Positions 45,183 through 55,460 of a stretch of 64,000 nucleotides of DNA are shown piece by piece. A program made the position numbers and the translations under genes. The notes under the pieces are model-generated. The model had not been told where the DNA came from. It worked only from the letters and a program-made list of their open reading frames with translations, and did no database searches. This DNA is from Dermacentor variabilis (lineage: Eukaryota > Arthropoda > Arachnida > Ixodida > Ixodidae), in assembly GCF_050947875.1 (NCBI RefSeq), contig NW_027460335.1, positions 9,935,928-9,999,927 on the forward strand. The letters run 5' to 3'. Numbering within the stretch: the first letter of the stretch is position 1; each line of letters begins with the position of its first letter.

Positions 45183-45583
45183 GACATCTACACGCGTACT
45201 TGTTTATCTTTTTCTGGTGAGCGCTTTTTACAGTTTAACAAATGTTATTGCTCAGCGCTAGACGCGCCTGAATGCATCGGAAGTTAGTGGAATGTTATCG
45301 ATGGCTCTATCCGCTGTCTGTTGTTACGGAACTTTGTGTAATCTTATTAGATGTATGCGCAACTCGAATGGTGTAGAGCTTTCTGGAGGACGCGCTGGCG
45401 CAAGTGATTTCTCTAGAACGTTCGATGGCTCGTGTAGAAAAGCCAACGAGCTTGACCGGTTGATTGCCGACTTTCTTCGCCGCTGCCACGGTTATTTGAG
45501 TGTAACCTGTTTTTGAGGGCACAAGTTCGCCCAATAAAATGCAAGCTTCTTGTAACTTTTGCTGCCTTCTCCAGCGTGACTAT
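45183..45583 (+). repeat. Gypsy B 3' LTR and polypurine tract
   Basis: The polypurine tract TTTTTGAGAGGGG (45170-45182) precedes the LTR, which contains GATGGCTCGTGTAGAAAAGCC (a TATA-poor promoter region), GGGCACAAGTTCGCCCAATA and AATAAA at 45533. About 10 bp of the end are missing where it meets the copy C LTR. Confidence 0.8.
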
Positions 45584-45962
45584 CCCAATAAAACTAGCGT
45601 TTTATTGGGCGAACTTGTGCCCTCAAAAACAGGCTACACTCAAAGAACGGTGACAGCGGCGAACACAGTCTGCGATCGTCGAAAATCTGATCCGCGGATC
45701 AAGCGCGTCGGCTTTTATACAACAGTCGTCGAATGTTCCAGAGTAATTGCTGGGACCCGCGTGCCTTCCACAAAGTCCTCATTATTCGCATCGCGCTCTC
45801 ACGCATTCAGATTACAGAAGGTTCGGTCACAGGCAGCGGATGGAAGCACCGATAACATTCCAAAAACTTCCGATACATGCAGGCGCGTCCTGGGCTATGC
45901 GATAACATTTGTTAGGCAGTGAAACGTGTCGCCCGATAAAGGCAAACAAGTACACTTGTCAA
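45584..45962 (-). repeat. Gypsy C 3' LTR and polypurine tract
   Basis: Reverse-complement LTR of the same family: GGGCGAACTTGTGCCC (45606-45621), GGCTTTTATACAA (TATA-like on the minus strand) and CAAGTACACTTGTCAATA at its start, next to a CCCCCCTCTT polypurine tract (45964-45975). With the B LTR it makes a large inverted repeat. Confidence 0.8.
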
Positions 45963-45969
45963 TACCCCC

Positions 45970-47200
45970 CTCTTAAAAAGCGATGTTGCAACCCGATGTT
46001 GCAAACAAACGAAAGTAATAAAGGAAAGCACTCGTAGCAACGAAAACAACGAAATAAGGAAGTTCATCAGCGTCCGTAAAAGGGTTTGAGACGCACCACG
46101 TGGACCACTTCAGATCGTGCGCGGCGCCGCTGTGAATGCGAAATGCCGTCTGGCACGACCTCATAGTCCAGTGCGCCATTACGTCAGATGACCTTGTAGG
46201 GTCCGAAATAGCGTCGCAGTAGTTTCTCACTGAGTCCTCGTCGGCGTATCGGGGTCCATACCCAAACACGTTCGCCGGGCTGGTACTCGAGGAAGCGTCG
46301 TCGGAGGTTCTAATGTCGGCTGTCGGTCGTCTGCTGGTTCTTTATCCGCAGGCGGGCGAGCTGTCGGGCTTCTTCGGCGCGCTGGAGATAGGTAGCGACG
46401 TCAAGATTCTCCTTGTCAGTGACGTGCCGCAGCATGGCGTCGAGCGTCGTCGTCGGGTTCCTGCCGTAAACCAGCTTGAACGGCGGGATCTGTGTTGTAA
46501 GTTGCACAGCCGTGTTGTAAGCGAATGTTACGTACGGCAGGTCGGCAACCCAGGACTTGTGTTCGACGTCGACGTACATTGCTAGCATGTTGGCGAGGGT
46601 CTTATTCAGCCACTCCGTGAGACCATTCGTCTGTTGCTGGTAGGCCGTTGTCCTCCTGTGCCTTGTCTGACTGTATTGCAGAATGGCTTGGGTGAGCTCC
46701 GCTGTAAAGGCCGTTCCTCTGTCGGTGATGAGGACTGCTGGGGCGCCATGTTGCGGCAGGATGTTTTTCACAAAGAATTTCCTCACTTCGGCTGCGCCAC
46801 CTTTCGGCAGTGCTTTAGTTTCAGCGAAGCGGCTGAGGTAGTCCGTCGCCACGACAATCCAGTTATTTCCGGTTTTTGACGTCGGAAAGGGTCCCAACAT
46901 GTCCATCCCAATGTACTGGAATGGTCGGCAAGGAGGCTCGATTGGCTGCAGTAATCCGGTTTGCCTTCTCGGTGGTGTCTTGCGTCGCTGACAGTCTCGG
47001 CAAGTTCTGACATAACGGGCGACGTCGGCGGTAAGGCGGGGCAAATAATACCTTTCCTGTATCCTCAATTGTGTCCGGGAAATTCGGAGGTGTCCAGCGG
47101 TCGGATCGTCATGTATGGCGTTCAATACTTCTGGACGCAGTCCTCACGGGACAACAAGAAGGTAGTAGGCGCGCACTGGTGAGGAGTTCTTCCTTACGAG
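45970..47200 (-). pseudogene. Gypsy C integrase
   Basis: A long clean block, 46310-47125 (271 codons): HDDPTAGHLRISRTQLRIQE, RTCRDCQRRKTPPRRQTGLL (HHCC), YIGMDMLGPFPTSKTGNNWI (first Asp), VLITDRGTAFTAELTQAILQ (second Asp), TAYQQQTNGLTEWLNKTLAN (Glu present) and AVQLTTQIPPFKLVYGRN. After a stop, 45973-46269 has MFGYGPRYADEDSVRNY-like C-terminal sequence. The catalytic triad survives but the C-terminal domain is frameshifted. Confidence 0.85.
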
Positions 47201-48620
47201 TAGGTTATTTTGAAGCGAGTGCGACGACAATCCTCGCTTAAATGCCCTAGGGACAATGTCGGTGTGCCCTTCCAAATACTCGGCGAGGTTTTTCAACTCC
47301 GGGTCGGCTCGCTGCTGTTCAGCGAAGTCTTCCGCGCTTATTATTCTAAGGAAGGCGTCGTCATCCTTGTCATCTTGCGGCGGCGGGTCAATGGGGGCGC
47401 GTGATAGGCAATCGGCATCAGAGTGTTTTCGTCCGGTATTATAGGTTACAGTGATATCTTATTCTTGCAGTCTTACGCTCCACCACGCCAGCCGTCCTGA
47501 AGGATCCGTTAAATTTGCGAGACAACATAAGGCGTGATGGTCGCTGACGACTTCGAATGGCGTGCCATATAGGTAAGGGCGAAATTTCGCTGTAGCCCAA
47601 ACGATGGCGAGGCATTCCATTTCGGTTATAGAATCATTGCCTTCCGCTTTTGACAACGACCGGCTAGCGTAAGCTATCACGTCTTGATGTCCAGCTTTTC
47701 TCTGGACTAGGACAGCACCGAGGCCTAGGTTACTGGCGTCAGTGCGCATTTCGGTATCGGCCGGCTCGTCGCAGTGCGCAAGTATGGGCGGCGACTGCAT
47801 GCGTCGTTTGAGTTTTTGAAATGCGTCGGCTTGCGGCGTTTCCCACTTGAACTCGACGTCACATTTAGTTAGCTGTGTCAGCGGCTCAGCGATGCGTGAA
47901 AAATCCTTGACACACCATCTGGAGTAGGCGCACATGCCAATAAATCTACGCACTGCTTTCTTGTCGATGGGCTCCGGGAACATTGCGATGGCAGCTGTCT
48001 TCTGCGAGTCGGGGCGGACTCCAGATTTGCTAATGACGGGGCCTAGAAACAGAAGCTCGTCGTAAACGAAACGGCACTTTTCCGGCTTCAGAGTAAGCCC
48101 TGGTGACCTGCTGGCCTCTAGTACTATTGCAGGCCGGCTAAGGTGATCGTCGAAATTTGCGGCGAAGACGACGACGTCATCCAAGTATACGAGACAAGTC
48201 TGCCACTTCAATCTGGCTAACACCGTGTCCATGACGCGCTGGAACGTTGCAGGCGCCGAGCACAGTCCAAATGGCATGACCATGAACTCGTAGAGGCCGT
48301 CTGGCGTGATGAAGGCGGTCTTTTCGCGATCTCTCTCGTCAACTTCTATTTGCCAGTAGCCGGACTTGAGATCCATCGATGAGAAGTATTTTGCGTTGTA
48401 GAGCCGATCTAATGCGTCGTCTATCCGTGGTAGGGGTTATACATCCTTCTTTGTGATCTTGTTCAGTCGATGATAATCAACGCAGAAACGTAAGGTTCCG
48501 TTCTTTTTCTTCACCAAGGCAACAGGGGATGCCCACGGGCTTTTCGACGGCTGGATGATGTCGTCGCGCAGCATTTCGTCAATTTGTTCGCTTATAGCTT
48601 CCCGTTCTCGCGGCTAAACT
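47201..48620 (-). pseudogene. Gypsy C reverse transcriptase-RNase H
   Basis: Block 47459-48376 (305 codons): [40 protein letters not shown], the catalytic CLVYLDDVVVFA, RNase H TEMRTDASNLGLGAVLVQRK, ITEMECLAIVWATAKFRPYL (Glu present), VVSDHHALCCLANLTDPSGR. A stop (TAA near 48437) separates the N-terminal RT with [24 protein letters not shown] sequence at 48440-48560. The best-kept RT of the A/B/C family here. Confidence 0.85.
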
Positions 48621-48663
48621 CGGTGAGGGCTCTGGTGGAGTGGTCGAGTGCACTCCTCGGAGA

Positions 48664-49287
48664 TTATGCGATGCTTGGCGACTGGTGTTTTCGAATCCTC
48701 GATGACGTCAAAAAGCAGCCTTTGTATCGTCGGAGCAGAGTTCTGAGCTGTTCTTGCTTAATCATGGGGAGACTTGGATTAATGTTGTAGTTCGGCTCGG
48801 GAACCATGGTCGTCGGGGTAGGTGCGGCGGAATCCGAGAGGACCAACGCATTACTGGTTTCCAGAATTTCCTCGATGTACGCGGTCTTCGTGCCCTTGTT
48901 GATGTGCCTAAACCCCTGGCTGAAGTTTGTCAGCAACACTTCGGTTTTCGCTCCGTTCAGTCGAGCGATCCCTCTTGCGACGCAAATTGCACGGTCTAGC
49001 AGTAGACGTTGGTCACCCTCGATGACACTTTCTACGTCGGCAGGTGCTTTGGTGTCGACGGAAATGACAATGCTGGAGGGAGGCGGGATGCTGACTTGAC
49101 TTTCGAGCACATTTAAGGCGTGGTGACCACGAGAGCTCTCCGGCGGTATCGCTCGATCTTCCGACAGTGTTATGGACTTGGACTTCAGGTCGATGAGTCG
49201 ATGATTGTGCCGTGTTGATTCATTAAGTCCATGCCAAGAATGACGTCTCGTGAACACTCTTGGAGGATAACGAAAGTGGCAGGGCAA
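48664..49287 (-). pseudogene. Gypsy C pol linker
   Basis: 207 codons: KSKSITLSEDRAIPPESSRG, IPPPSSIVISVDTKAPADVE, RAICVARGIARLNGAKTEVL, NFSQGFRHINKGTKTAYIEE, SDSAAPTPTTMVPEPNYNIN and RRYKGCF. It aligns without gaps over most of its length with copy A 2412-2927. Confidence 0.75.
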
Positions 49288-49657
49288 GTCCGGTCATGAA
49301 CGGTAATTCTTGCCGTGCAGATTCCAGTCTACGTAATGAGGGGTCCTCCAGCGGTGCGAATTTGAGGGCCTGCCCATGCAGTTTTAACTTTCTTCAACTG
49401 GGCGGCGATGTGTCCACTCATTACGGAGTAATCGGACCCTGTGTCCGCTAAGGCGGTAACTTCGTGGCCGTAGAGAAGCACGTCGAGGTCGGTGGTTCTT
49501 TGTACGGCGTTGCAGTTAGGTCTTGGCGTCGGATCGCAGCTGCGTCATGTTGAACTGAAGCTGGAACATCGTGTCGTCTTGTCGCCTTTCGTCTGTGTAG
49601 TCGTGGCTTCCTGACTTGGTCGGTACGGCGGCGTGTTGTTATTATGTCATCGAGATT
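49288..49657 (-). pseudogene. Gypsy C protease, truncated
   Basis: TALADTGSDYSVMSGHIAAQ (49400-49450; DTG catalytic triplet followed by Ser instead of the Ala of copy A) and VWAVQNSHRWRTPHYVDWNLHG-like continuation. The element is cut off at about 49657, where a SINE begins, so gag and the 5' LTR are gone. Confidence 0.75.
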
Positions 49658-49970
49658 ACTTGTACTTACTAGTTGAAATAAAGAAATGATAGATTAATCG
49701 AAATGAAAGTGGATGAAAAAACAGCTTGCCGCAGGTGGGTAACGATCCCACGTCTTCGCATTACGCGTGCGATGCTTTACCACTTGAGCTACCGCGGCGC
49801 TGTTTTCCCATCCATATTCTTGGGCGTTTATGTTTTACTACAAGAACTAACCCTGGGAGTGCTAGCCAGCGCCAACCCTTACAAAGCTTGGCGGCGGATG
49901 CGGAGCATTCTTTCTGCGGCAGGCGTTACTAATATATGATCATCTTGGGTGAAGGCAATTCAACAAACCC
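49658..49970 (-). mobile_element. tRNA-Thr-like SINE
   Basis: A 72-nt tRNA-like head (49727-49798) has a full 7-bp acceptor stem (GCCGCGG with CCTGCGGC), a 5-bp anticodon stem TCGCA/TGCGA and a 5-bp T stem GTGGG/CCCAC. The anticodon loop CGCGTAA would read CGT (Thr) but lacks the universal U33, and the T loop is ATCGTTA, so it is unlikely to be a working tRNA. A T-rich body (49660-49725) follows. The flank 49800-49970 seems part of the same repeat. Confidence 0.65.
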
Positions 49971-50782
49971 ACACAAGCTACCTGAAGGCATCAGTGTTGC
50001 CGCATTCGAGACCCTGCTTATGTAACAACCGAGTTAACCGAGGAGCCATTCCTTGTGATAGGAATGGGATATTCTCAGCGCCTACTTAACGCAAGACTGC
50101 AATAACGGCGCGGTTTTCTGCATGGTATACTTCCCAGATTTACCGACTAGGTGCTAACCTAGGTAATGGAACTTTAAAATTTTACTTTCGTAGCCACCGC
50201 GGCGTTGATCAGATTAACTGCTCGCATAATAGAATTACAAGGTCATGTGCTGTCGAATACAGTTTTCCTCAGTCTCGTACTAACAAGCGTTTCTCACAAG
50301 TATGTGAGATACGCGTTCATATCCATGAAGCTTAAACATTGCAATGTAGGACTGTTTTGTGATTTGTGGTCACGTTAACCACTGTTACTGTGCACATACA
50401 TCTGATTGTTGTTAGCACTCCTGTAAAGCGATTACTGCTTTATGACGCTCGAAGTGTGCGTACCCTAATCGTGATTTCAAAGGCTATAGCTCTAGCGGAG
50501 TAGTCAGCGTTCCACGCCCCACGCATTCCAAGTGGATGAAACAGAACTTTTCCTTCAGCCCTCCACAACGCGTTCCAAGCAATACCAACAACTACAAATG
50601 ATTCCAGCAGGAACTGCCCTGAAATCACAACGCCGGTCATTTGCTCAATCTAACCAGCCGTCATTAGTTCGACATGCTGCAAAACCTCATCGGGTCGCTT
50701 AGTAGTATCTTCTGTCGACTACGGTAGTCTATCCGACCTATAGGATCTACAGCTATCGAAGGGAAGGACCAGCATAACCCAC
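49971..50782. other. no gene seen
   Basis: Low-complexity-free but without a domain-bearing ORF or a second copy in this window. Confidence 0.5.
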
Positions 50783-50934
50783 TGTAATGATGTTTAAATA
50801 AAGGTGAGAAGCATCAGATAACCAGCAACCTAGCAGCAGCGAACAGCCCCAGCTCTCTTACAAATCACAGCATGGGTCGTCGTCATCGTCTCCGAGCTAC
50901 TACCGGAAACACGAGGCGCGTCTACTTCATTACA

Positions 50935-51700
50935 TTGGCCTCGGTTGTCAAACGGAGCCATCCTGGTGACTAAGAGAGCACAGAAGATGAAGCGCTCGAA
51001 ATAAGGCTTCAGCCGGCTAACATGCACTGTCTCACGACCTAGACAACGGAGACGATGTGACGGCCTCAACAATACAGTTCACAGGGGTGGAGGCGTCGAT
51101 GATCCGGTACGGACCGTGGTACCGCGCAAGCAGTTTAGAAGAAAGGCCTGGTATGTGAGGTAGTATTCATAGCCAAACAAGGGAACCAGCAAGGAAGGTG
51201 GGCGTGGCCTGATGACTCTCGCCTCTTGTCTACTGGCGCCCCTGATTCTCGCTGGTCAACGCACGAGCCAGCTGGCTGAAATCTTCAACATATCGGGTGA
51301 CTTCTAAAACAGTGGGGCACTATGACGCGTCAGGGCGGTAGGGCAGGATAGTATCCAGAGGACAAGGAGAGAAAAGAAAGGTGAAAAACGGGTGGTCGGT
51401 TGTGTCGCGGTATTATAAGCGAAAGTAACGAACGGCAGTACGGTATCCCAATTGTTGTGGTCGCATCCTCGACACGTCGCCCATTCTTCGGTTGAAGCAC
51501 TCCGTGAAATCGTTCGTTTGGGGGTGTCGGCAGTCGACTTCCGGTGAATCATATGGCACTCGTGAAGGAGGGATTGTATCGCTACTGACAGGAAGAGACG
51601 ACCCCTATTGCTGAGTATTTCTCGAGGAACATCATGGCGAAGGACAAGTTGCGAAGAATGAACCTCGGAACGTCGCGCGATGTCGCGGCGGGAGAGCTGT
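50935..51700 (-). pseudogene. Gypsy G integrase remnant
   Basis: SQLVLRHDVPREILSNRGRLFL (second Asp of the core, with the usual SDRG changed to SNRG), HMIHRKSTADTPK, DTVLPFVTFAYNTATQPTTR then FSPFFSLL, and ETVHVSRLKPYFERF at the end. The catalytic Asp-to-Asn change and frameshifts make it dead. Confidence 0.75.
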
Positions 51701-52326
51701 GGCGACAGCTTTTCGCTTCTTCGAAGCGGCTGCATTCAGCAATGGTGCCTTGTAGTACCAAAGAATTCTTGAAGACGAGCAGCGTAAACGCGTCTTCCGC
51801 GATTGCTTTGACGATATGGGCAACCTTTTTCACTTCCGGCATCTTCTCGTGAACCTTGCGACAAAGCGCAAGCATGACCTGAATGTATGTGACATAGGAC
51901 TGAGTGCAAGTCTTGACACCGCATGCAAGAGCTTTCTTCGTGGAACGCCGATAGCTAAGAGCCTTGCAAAACAAATCAGTGAGCTTTTGTTTGCACATGT
52001 CCCAGCTGGTGAGTTCCTCTCCATGGCTCTGAAAACAGACACCTGCCGTACCCAGAGGCAAAAAATCAGGTCAGCGAGCATGACGGCGTGGTCCCAGCGA
52101 TTGCTCGCACTCACCCATTCATAAAGCTGAAACCAATGTACAACGTCGCTGTGATCCGTTCAGAAAAAGCTGCTAGGGTCGCGTGGTTGTGCCTGGATGA
52201 TGGTGGGCCCCAGATGAGCGCCAATCCCACCTCAAGACGAGAATACCTGAAGCATTCTCGCTTTGAGCTGGTATTGCCTATGCAGTCAAGTAGCACCCAC
52301 TGCGTAATTCCTTCATGCGTCTTGGA
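51701..52326 (-). pseudogene. Gypsy G gag, truncated
   Basis: FQSHGEELTSWDMCKQKLTD, LFCKALSYRRSTKKALACGV, TQSYVTYIQVMLALCRKVHE, KVAHIVKAIAEDAFTLLVFK and IAECSRFEEAKS match gag F residues ~70-185. The next codons belong to integrase (HSSPAATSRDV). The 5' gag part (52065-52330) is frameshifted. Confidence 0.75.
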
Positions 52327-52479
52327 GAGCCCACAACCTCCACCAAAATGTTACCGGGGAAACAGAGGTTTAAAATGTATTAACTGGGTATTTGCAACGC
52401 GTATACTGCTATACAAGGTGTCCTAGATGTAAGCCAGTCCACGCGCCATCAGCCAGCGTTGTCGTCTTTAGTGCTGTCC

Positions 52480-52895
52480 TCAGCGTCATCTCTGACAGTG
52501 CCTGATAGCAATATGTATAGACGACGTTTGTCGAAAAAGCTAGCACAGCATGTTTTTAAAACCCATCTCGCGAACTTTCACTTATTGCGCTTACCTTCCA
52601 ACTCATGCCCTTTTGACAGAACACTTCGGTTTCATCCGTTGCGCTTCTGAAAGCACCCATGCAAGTCCTTTACTGTTAAGCATTTTAGTGCTGACACATT
52701 TTGCTAAAGCACTACAGTATGTTAGTTTGTCCTGATTCGATTGTAGAATTTTTAGCTGTTGTTAGATGTATACGATAAGTTTATTTGTGCCGCTCGTGCT
52801 TGCTACCATCCTGTATGCTTTGTAATCTTTTCCTCGCCACCCCCGTCCCTAACGGCAATGCCATGAGGCGCTGTAGGTATAAGGGAAAAATAAAT
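52480..52895 (+). pseudogene. possible LINE 3' end
   Basis: A weak C-terminal LINE-like sequence (LLDVYDKFICAARACYHPV type) is followed by GCAATGCCATGAGGCGCTGTAGGTAT and an AAATAAATAAAA tail, a layout seen at the 3' ends of CR1-like LINEs. No RT motif remains. Confidence 0.35.
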
Positions 52896-53079
52896 AAAAA
52901 GTAAACAAGTACCTGCACCTGAAAAACATAGACACAGAATGAAGGAAGTCATCAAGAGAGTTGGCAGAAATTGAGGCAACCGTGAGCAATGAAATATAGA
53001 TTGAAAAATAGAGACTGACTTGGATGCGAAGAATGGAAACAAACCAGAAAATGAATATTCCTAACAAAGGGTAGAAAGA

Positions 53080-53592
53080 AAATTAGAAATAGAAATCTGT
53101 GCAAGGACACAAAAGGCAGTACTTAACTCTTTAAGGCTCGAGCTCGTTGTCTAAGTACAATAACGCAGTAGAGCCAATATCGGCGAGATGATGACGCATG
53201 TGTCGGCTCCAGCGAAAATCCGGAGACCACTGAGCGCATCTTAACGGAATGCGAAGATATTCACCCAGTGGGACTAATAAGTAACTTTACACCTTCCAGA
53301 AGCGCTTCGATTTAAGGGGGATGGAAGTGTGAACAATTCAGCAGTCTAGAAAAGCAAGCAATGTTTCTAGTATTGGCAGAACAAAATCAGGGAAGGCATT
53401 GATACGACCGCACCCACTACAGGCATAGGTAGTAGTTCAATGTATGCAGAGGAGTTTCGAGGCAGAGAAAAAGAGATTATGGCGATGCATAGAAAAATGC
53501 TAGAGTTAAAAGCATAATTAACTGAAGCAGGCTAGTTAACCATTTGCTGGCACCCCGTTTGAAAAGGGATGCTAATAAATCATAATCATGAT
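53080..53592 (+). pseudogene. R1/I-like LINE 3' end
   Basis: A C-terminal fragment (AEEFRGREKEIMAMHRKMLEL and KA then stop near 53515) is followed by a 3' UTR with CACCCCGTTTGAAAAGGGAT, GCTAATAAATCATAATCATG. The CCCCGTTT..GGGATGC.AATAAATCAT.. ending is one I recall from abundant tick LINEs with (CAT)n tails. Upstream part missing. Confidence 0.5.
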
Positions 53593-53596
53593 TGGT

Positions 53597-53861
53597 TCGT
53601 CATGTGTGGCTATCACGCAAGGGGTCTAGTGAGCCAACGCCCCCGTTCCTCGTCCCGTTTCTTTGCTGAAGCCGCAGCTATAAATTGAAACAAAATATAC
53701 GGCCCGGGCTTAGTTTTACATATTTCCTTACCTTTTCTAAAAATGCCGCGCTATTATTTTCCCAAAAAAGAAAAGAGATCTTTTCTTAAAAGGCCAGGCA
53801 GGGTGTCTTTCTTGCCACAGCCTACTGACTTGTTGTGTCTTTCGATGAAGCAAGCGATTCA
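53597..53861 (+). repeat. Gypsy H 5' LTR
   Basis: TGTGTGGCTATCACGCAAG, GAAGCCGCAGCTATAAATTG and CACAGCCTACTGAC / TTGTTGTGTCTTTCGATG words match 56833-57010. It holds an extra ~85-bp A/T-rich segment at about 53705-53800. A primer-site-like TGGTGTCGGAAGTGC follows at 53862. Confidence 0.7.
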
Positions 53862-53989
53862 TGGTGTCGGAAGTGCATGTTGTCAGGATTGGGGGCTCAA
53901 TCCCATCGGTCGTACTCAGTTGTCAAGATTGGAGTCGGGCTTGAATTCGAAAGTAGCTGGCCCGTGCCGTCGTCTAACTTACCCACGCT

Positions 53990-54450
53990 GAGGACATTGT
54001 TGAAGGGAAGGACTGCTTCTCATCGAGAACGAGGAATTTTGGTTTATTTACAGTATCTACATCAGGAGGTTGCAGTTCATCAGTCTAGCATGACTGCGAG
54101 AGAAAGTACACTGAGCATCCGCACAACAGTGGTTTATAAACACTCGGTCCTCCCTCTATCTCAAAGTGAGGAAAAGTTTCGACCAGGAGACGAGCCGCCT
54201 CTGTGCTGGACATCATACACACACACACTCACGCACACACTTCCTTGCGTGAGCTTCACGGTCCGGAGCCGGACGTCAGACTGACTTCGTAGAACTCGGA
54301 GCTGAGCTGACCCCCGCAGCGCGGTCGGTAGCCCAGTGTCTTCCGTCTCGAACGGCGCGTGGAAAGAGGCCTCAGTAGACGTTCCCGCGGCCACTCCCCC
54401 GGTCGCGGCAGACCAGGTTGGCGGTGGCGGGTTCAGTATCAATAGTTGGT
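53990..54450. repeat. insertion in the Gypsy H leader, possible solo LTR
   Basis: Between primer site and gag lies a segment starting TGTTGAAGGGAAGGACTG (53997) with GAATTTTGGTTTATTTACAG, a (CA)n-rich stretch (54211-54242) and GC-rich end. The length and TG start suggest a solo LTR of another family, but I found no matching end or target duplication. Confidence 0.3.
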
Positions 54451-54573
54451 CCGCCGAGCGCGTTTGGTCATAGTGGCGACGAGGCTAGAGCGTAACGGTG
54501 GCGTTCCAAAAAAAGTTGCCGCCGCTGTCGCAACTGGCTGGCAAAACTTGCATCTCAGCGGGCCTTTCTTAAC

Positions 54574-55460
54574 AATGTCTGCTCAGAAGCGTGCTCAGCA
54601 AAATTTTTCCCGTGGCCGAAGCAATAGACGTAGCCCAACCGTCGTGACCACTTCATCTGACTGGAAATTTCAGACGGAACTGACTACTTTTGAAACAGAA
54701 ACTGCAACTATTCCTGACCACTACATCGACTGGCAGCGCAAGGGAAGCGGCACTTATAGCCTCACGCCTACTGAGCGCGGCCAATGACGACGCACTGAAC
54801 ATTTACAATAACTTCGGCATCGGGGAAGGTGAGAGCAAAGATAATTATGACACGCGCCCCAGGATACTTCACAGTTACTTCGACAAAAAAGAAAATGAGG
54901 TTCACGAAAGGCATGTTTTTCGTATGCGTACCCCTTTGCTTGAGACCTGAGAACGCAAACTAAGCTCTGAAATTTTGGTGGCCTTCAAGAAGCCATGATG
55001 CTAGATCAGATTATTTTCGGCACTAACAGTACGGCACTCAGAGAAATGCTGCTGCCGTATAAGAGTCTCACATTGCAGAGAGCAGAAGATTTGTGCAAGG
55101 CAGCGGAGGTTGCCATGCAGCAGAACACTATCTGGTCCAAAGAAAACGTGCAAGTGGACTATGCTCTATGAAGCGAACCTAGCAAAGGAAGGCAGATTCG
55201 TTATAAGCAATCTTGCCGGACACGCGTGCCATGGCAATGTCCAGCTTACGGGAAGCGCTGCTACAAGTGTAACAGAATGAATCACTTGTCATACTGCAGA
55301 AATCGTCAAGTAAACCAGATAAAGGAAGAACTGGAAGACGATGAAGACTTCCTAGTTTTGGACGTCAGCATATATTGTGGTAACAAGCAAGCAGGGCTAG
55401 AGTGGACGCTGCGAGGCCAGAATGCCGGTTCTCAGGTCAGTTTCAGAGTTGACAGGGTGC
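54574..55460 (+). pseudogene. Gypsy H gag with Cys-rich knuckle
   Basis: Starts MSAQKRAQQNFSRGRSNR. Later frames read ASRLLSAANDDALNIYNNFG, DNYDTRPRILHSYFDKKENE, VHERHVFRMR, LMMLDQIIFGTNSTALREML and TLQRAEDLCKAAEVAMQQ, the capsid layout of Gypsy elements related to the K02A2.6-type pol. The knuckle is CPAYGKRCYKCNRMNHLSYC (55232-55292). Three or more shifts. This lineage is different from A-G. Confidence 0.75.

Larger units (their letters stand above)
50783..52430 (-). mobile_element. Ty3/Gypsy copy G, gag-integrase deletion derivative
   Basis: A minus-strand element in which gag passes directly into integrase. A primer site TTT-TGGTGGAGGTTGTGGG (rc of 52327-52346) lies next to an LTR end ...CCCGGTAACA (52349 onward), the TGTTACC...GGTAACA style of copy F. 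At the other end, 50783-50934 begins TGTAATGA and ends TCATTACA and may be the 3' LTR. Protease, RT and RNase H are absent. Confidence 0.7.

Noticed and set aside
50783..50934. A 152-bp block with TGTAATGA/TCATTACA ends as a definite Gypsy G 3' LTR
   Set aside because: It fits by ends and position, but does not align convincingly with the presumed 5' LTR at 52349 and lacks a clear polypurine tract, so it is only mentioned within copy G.
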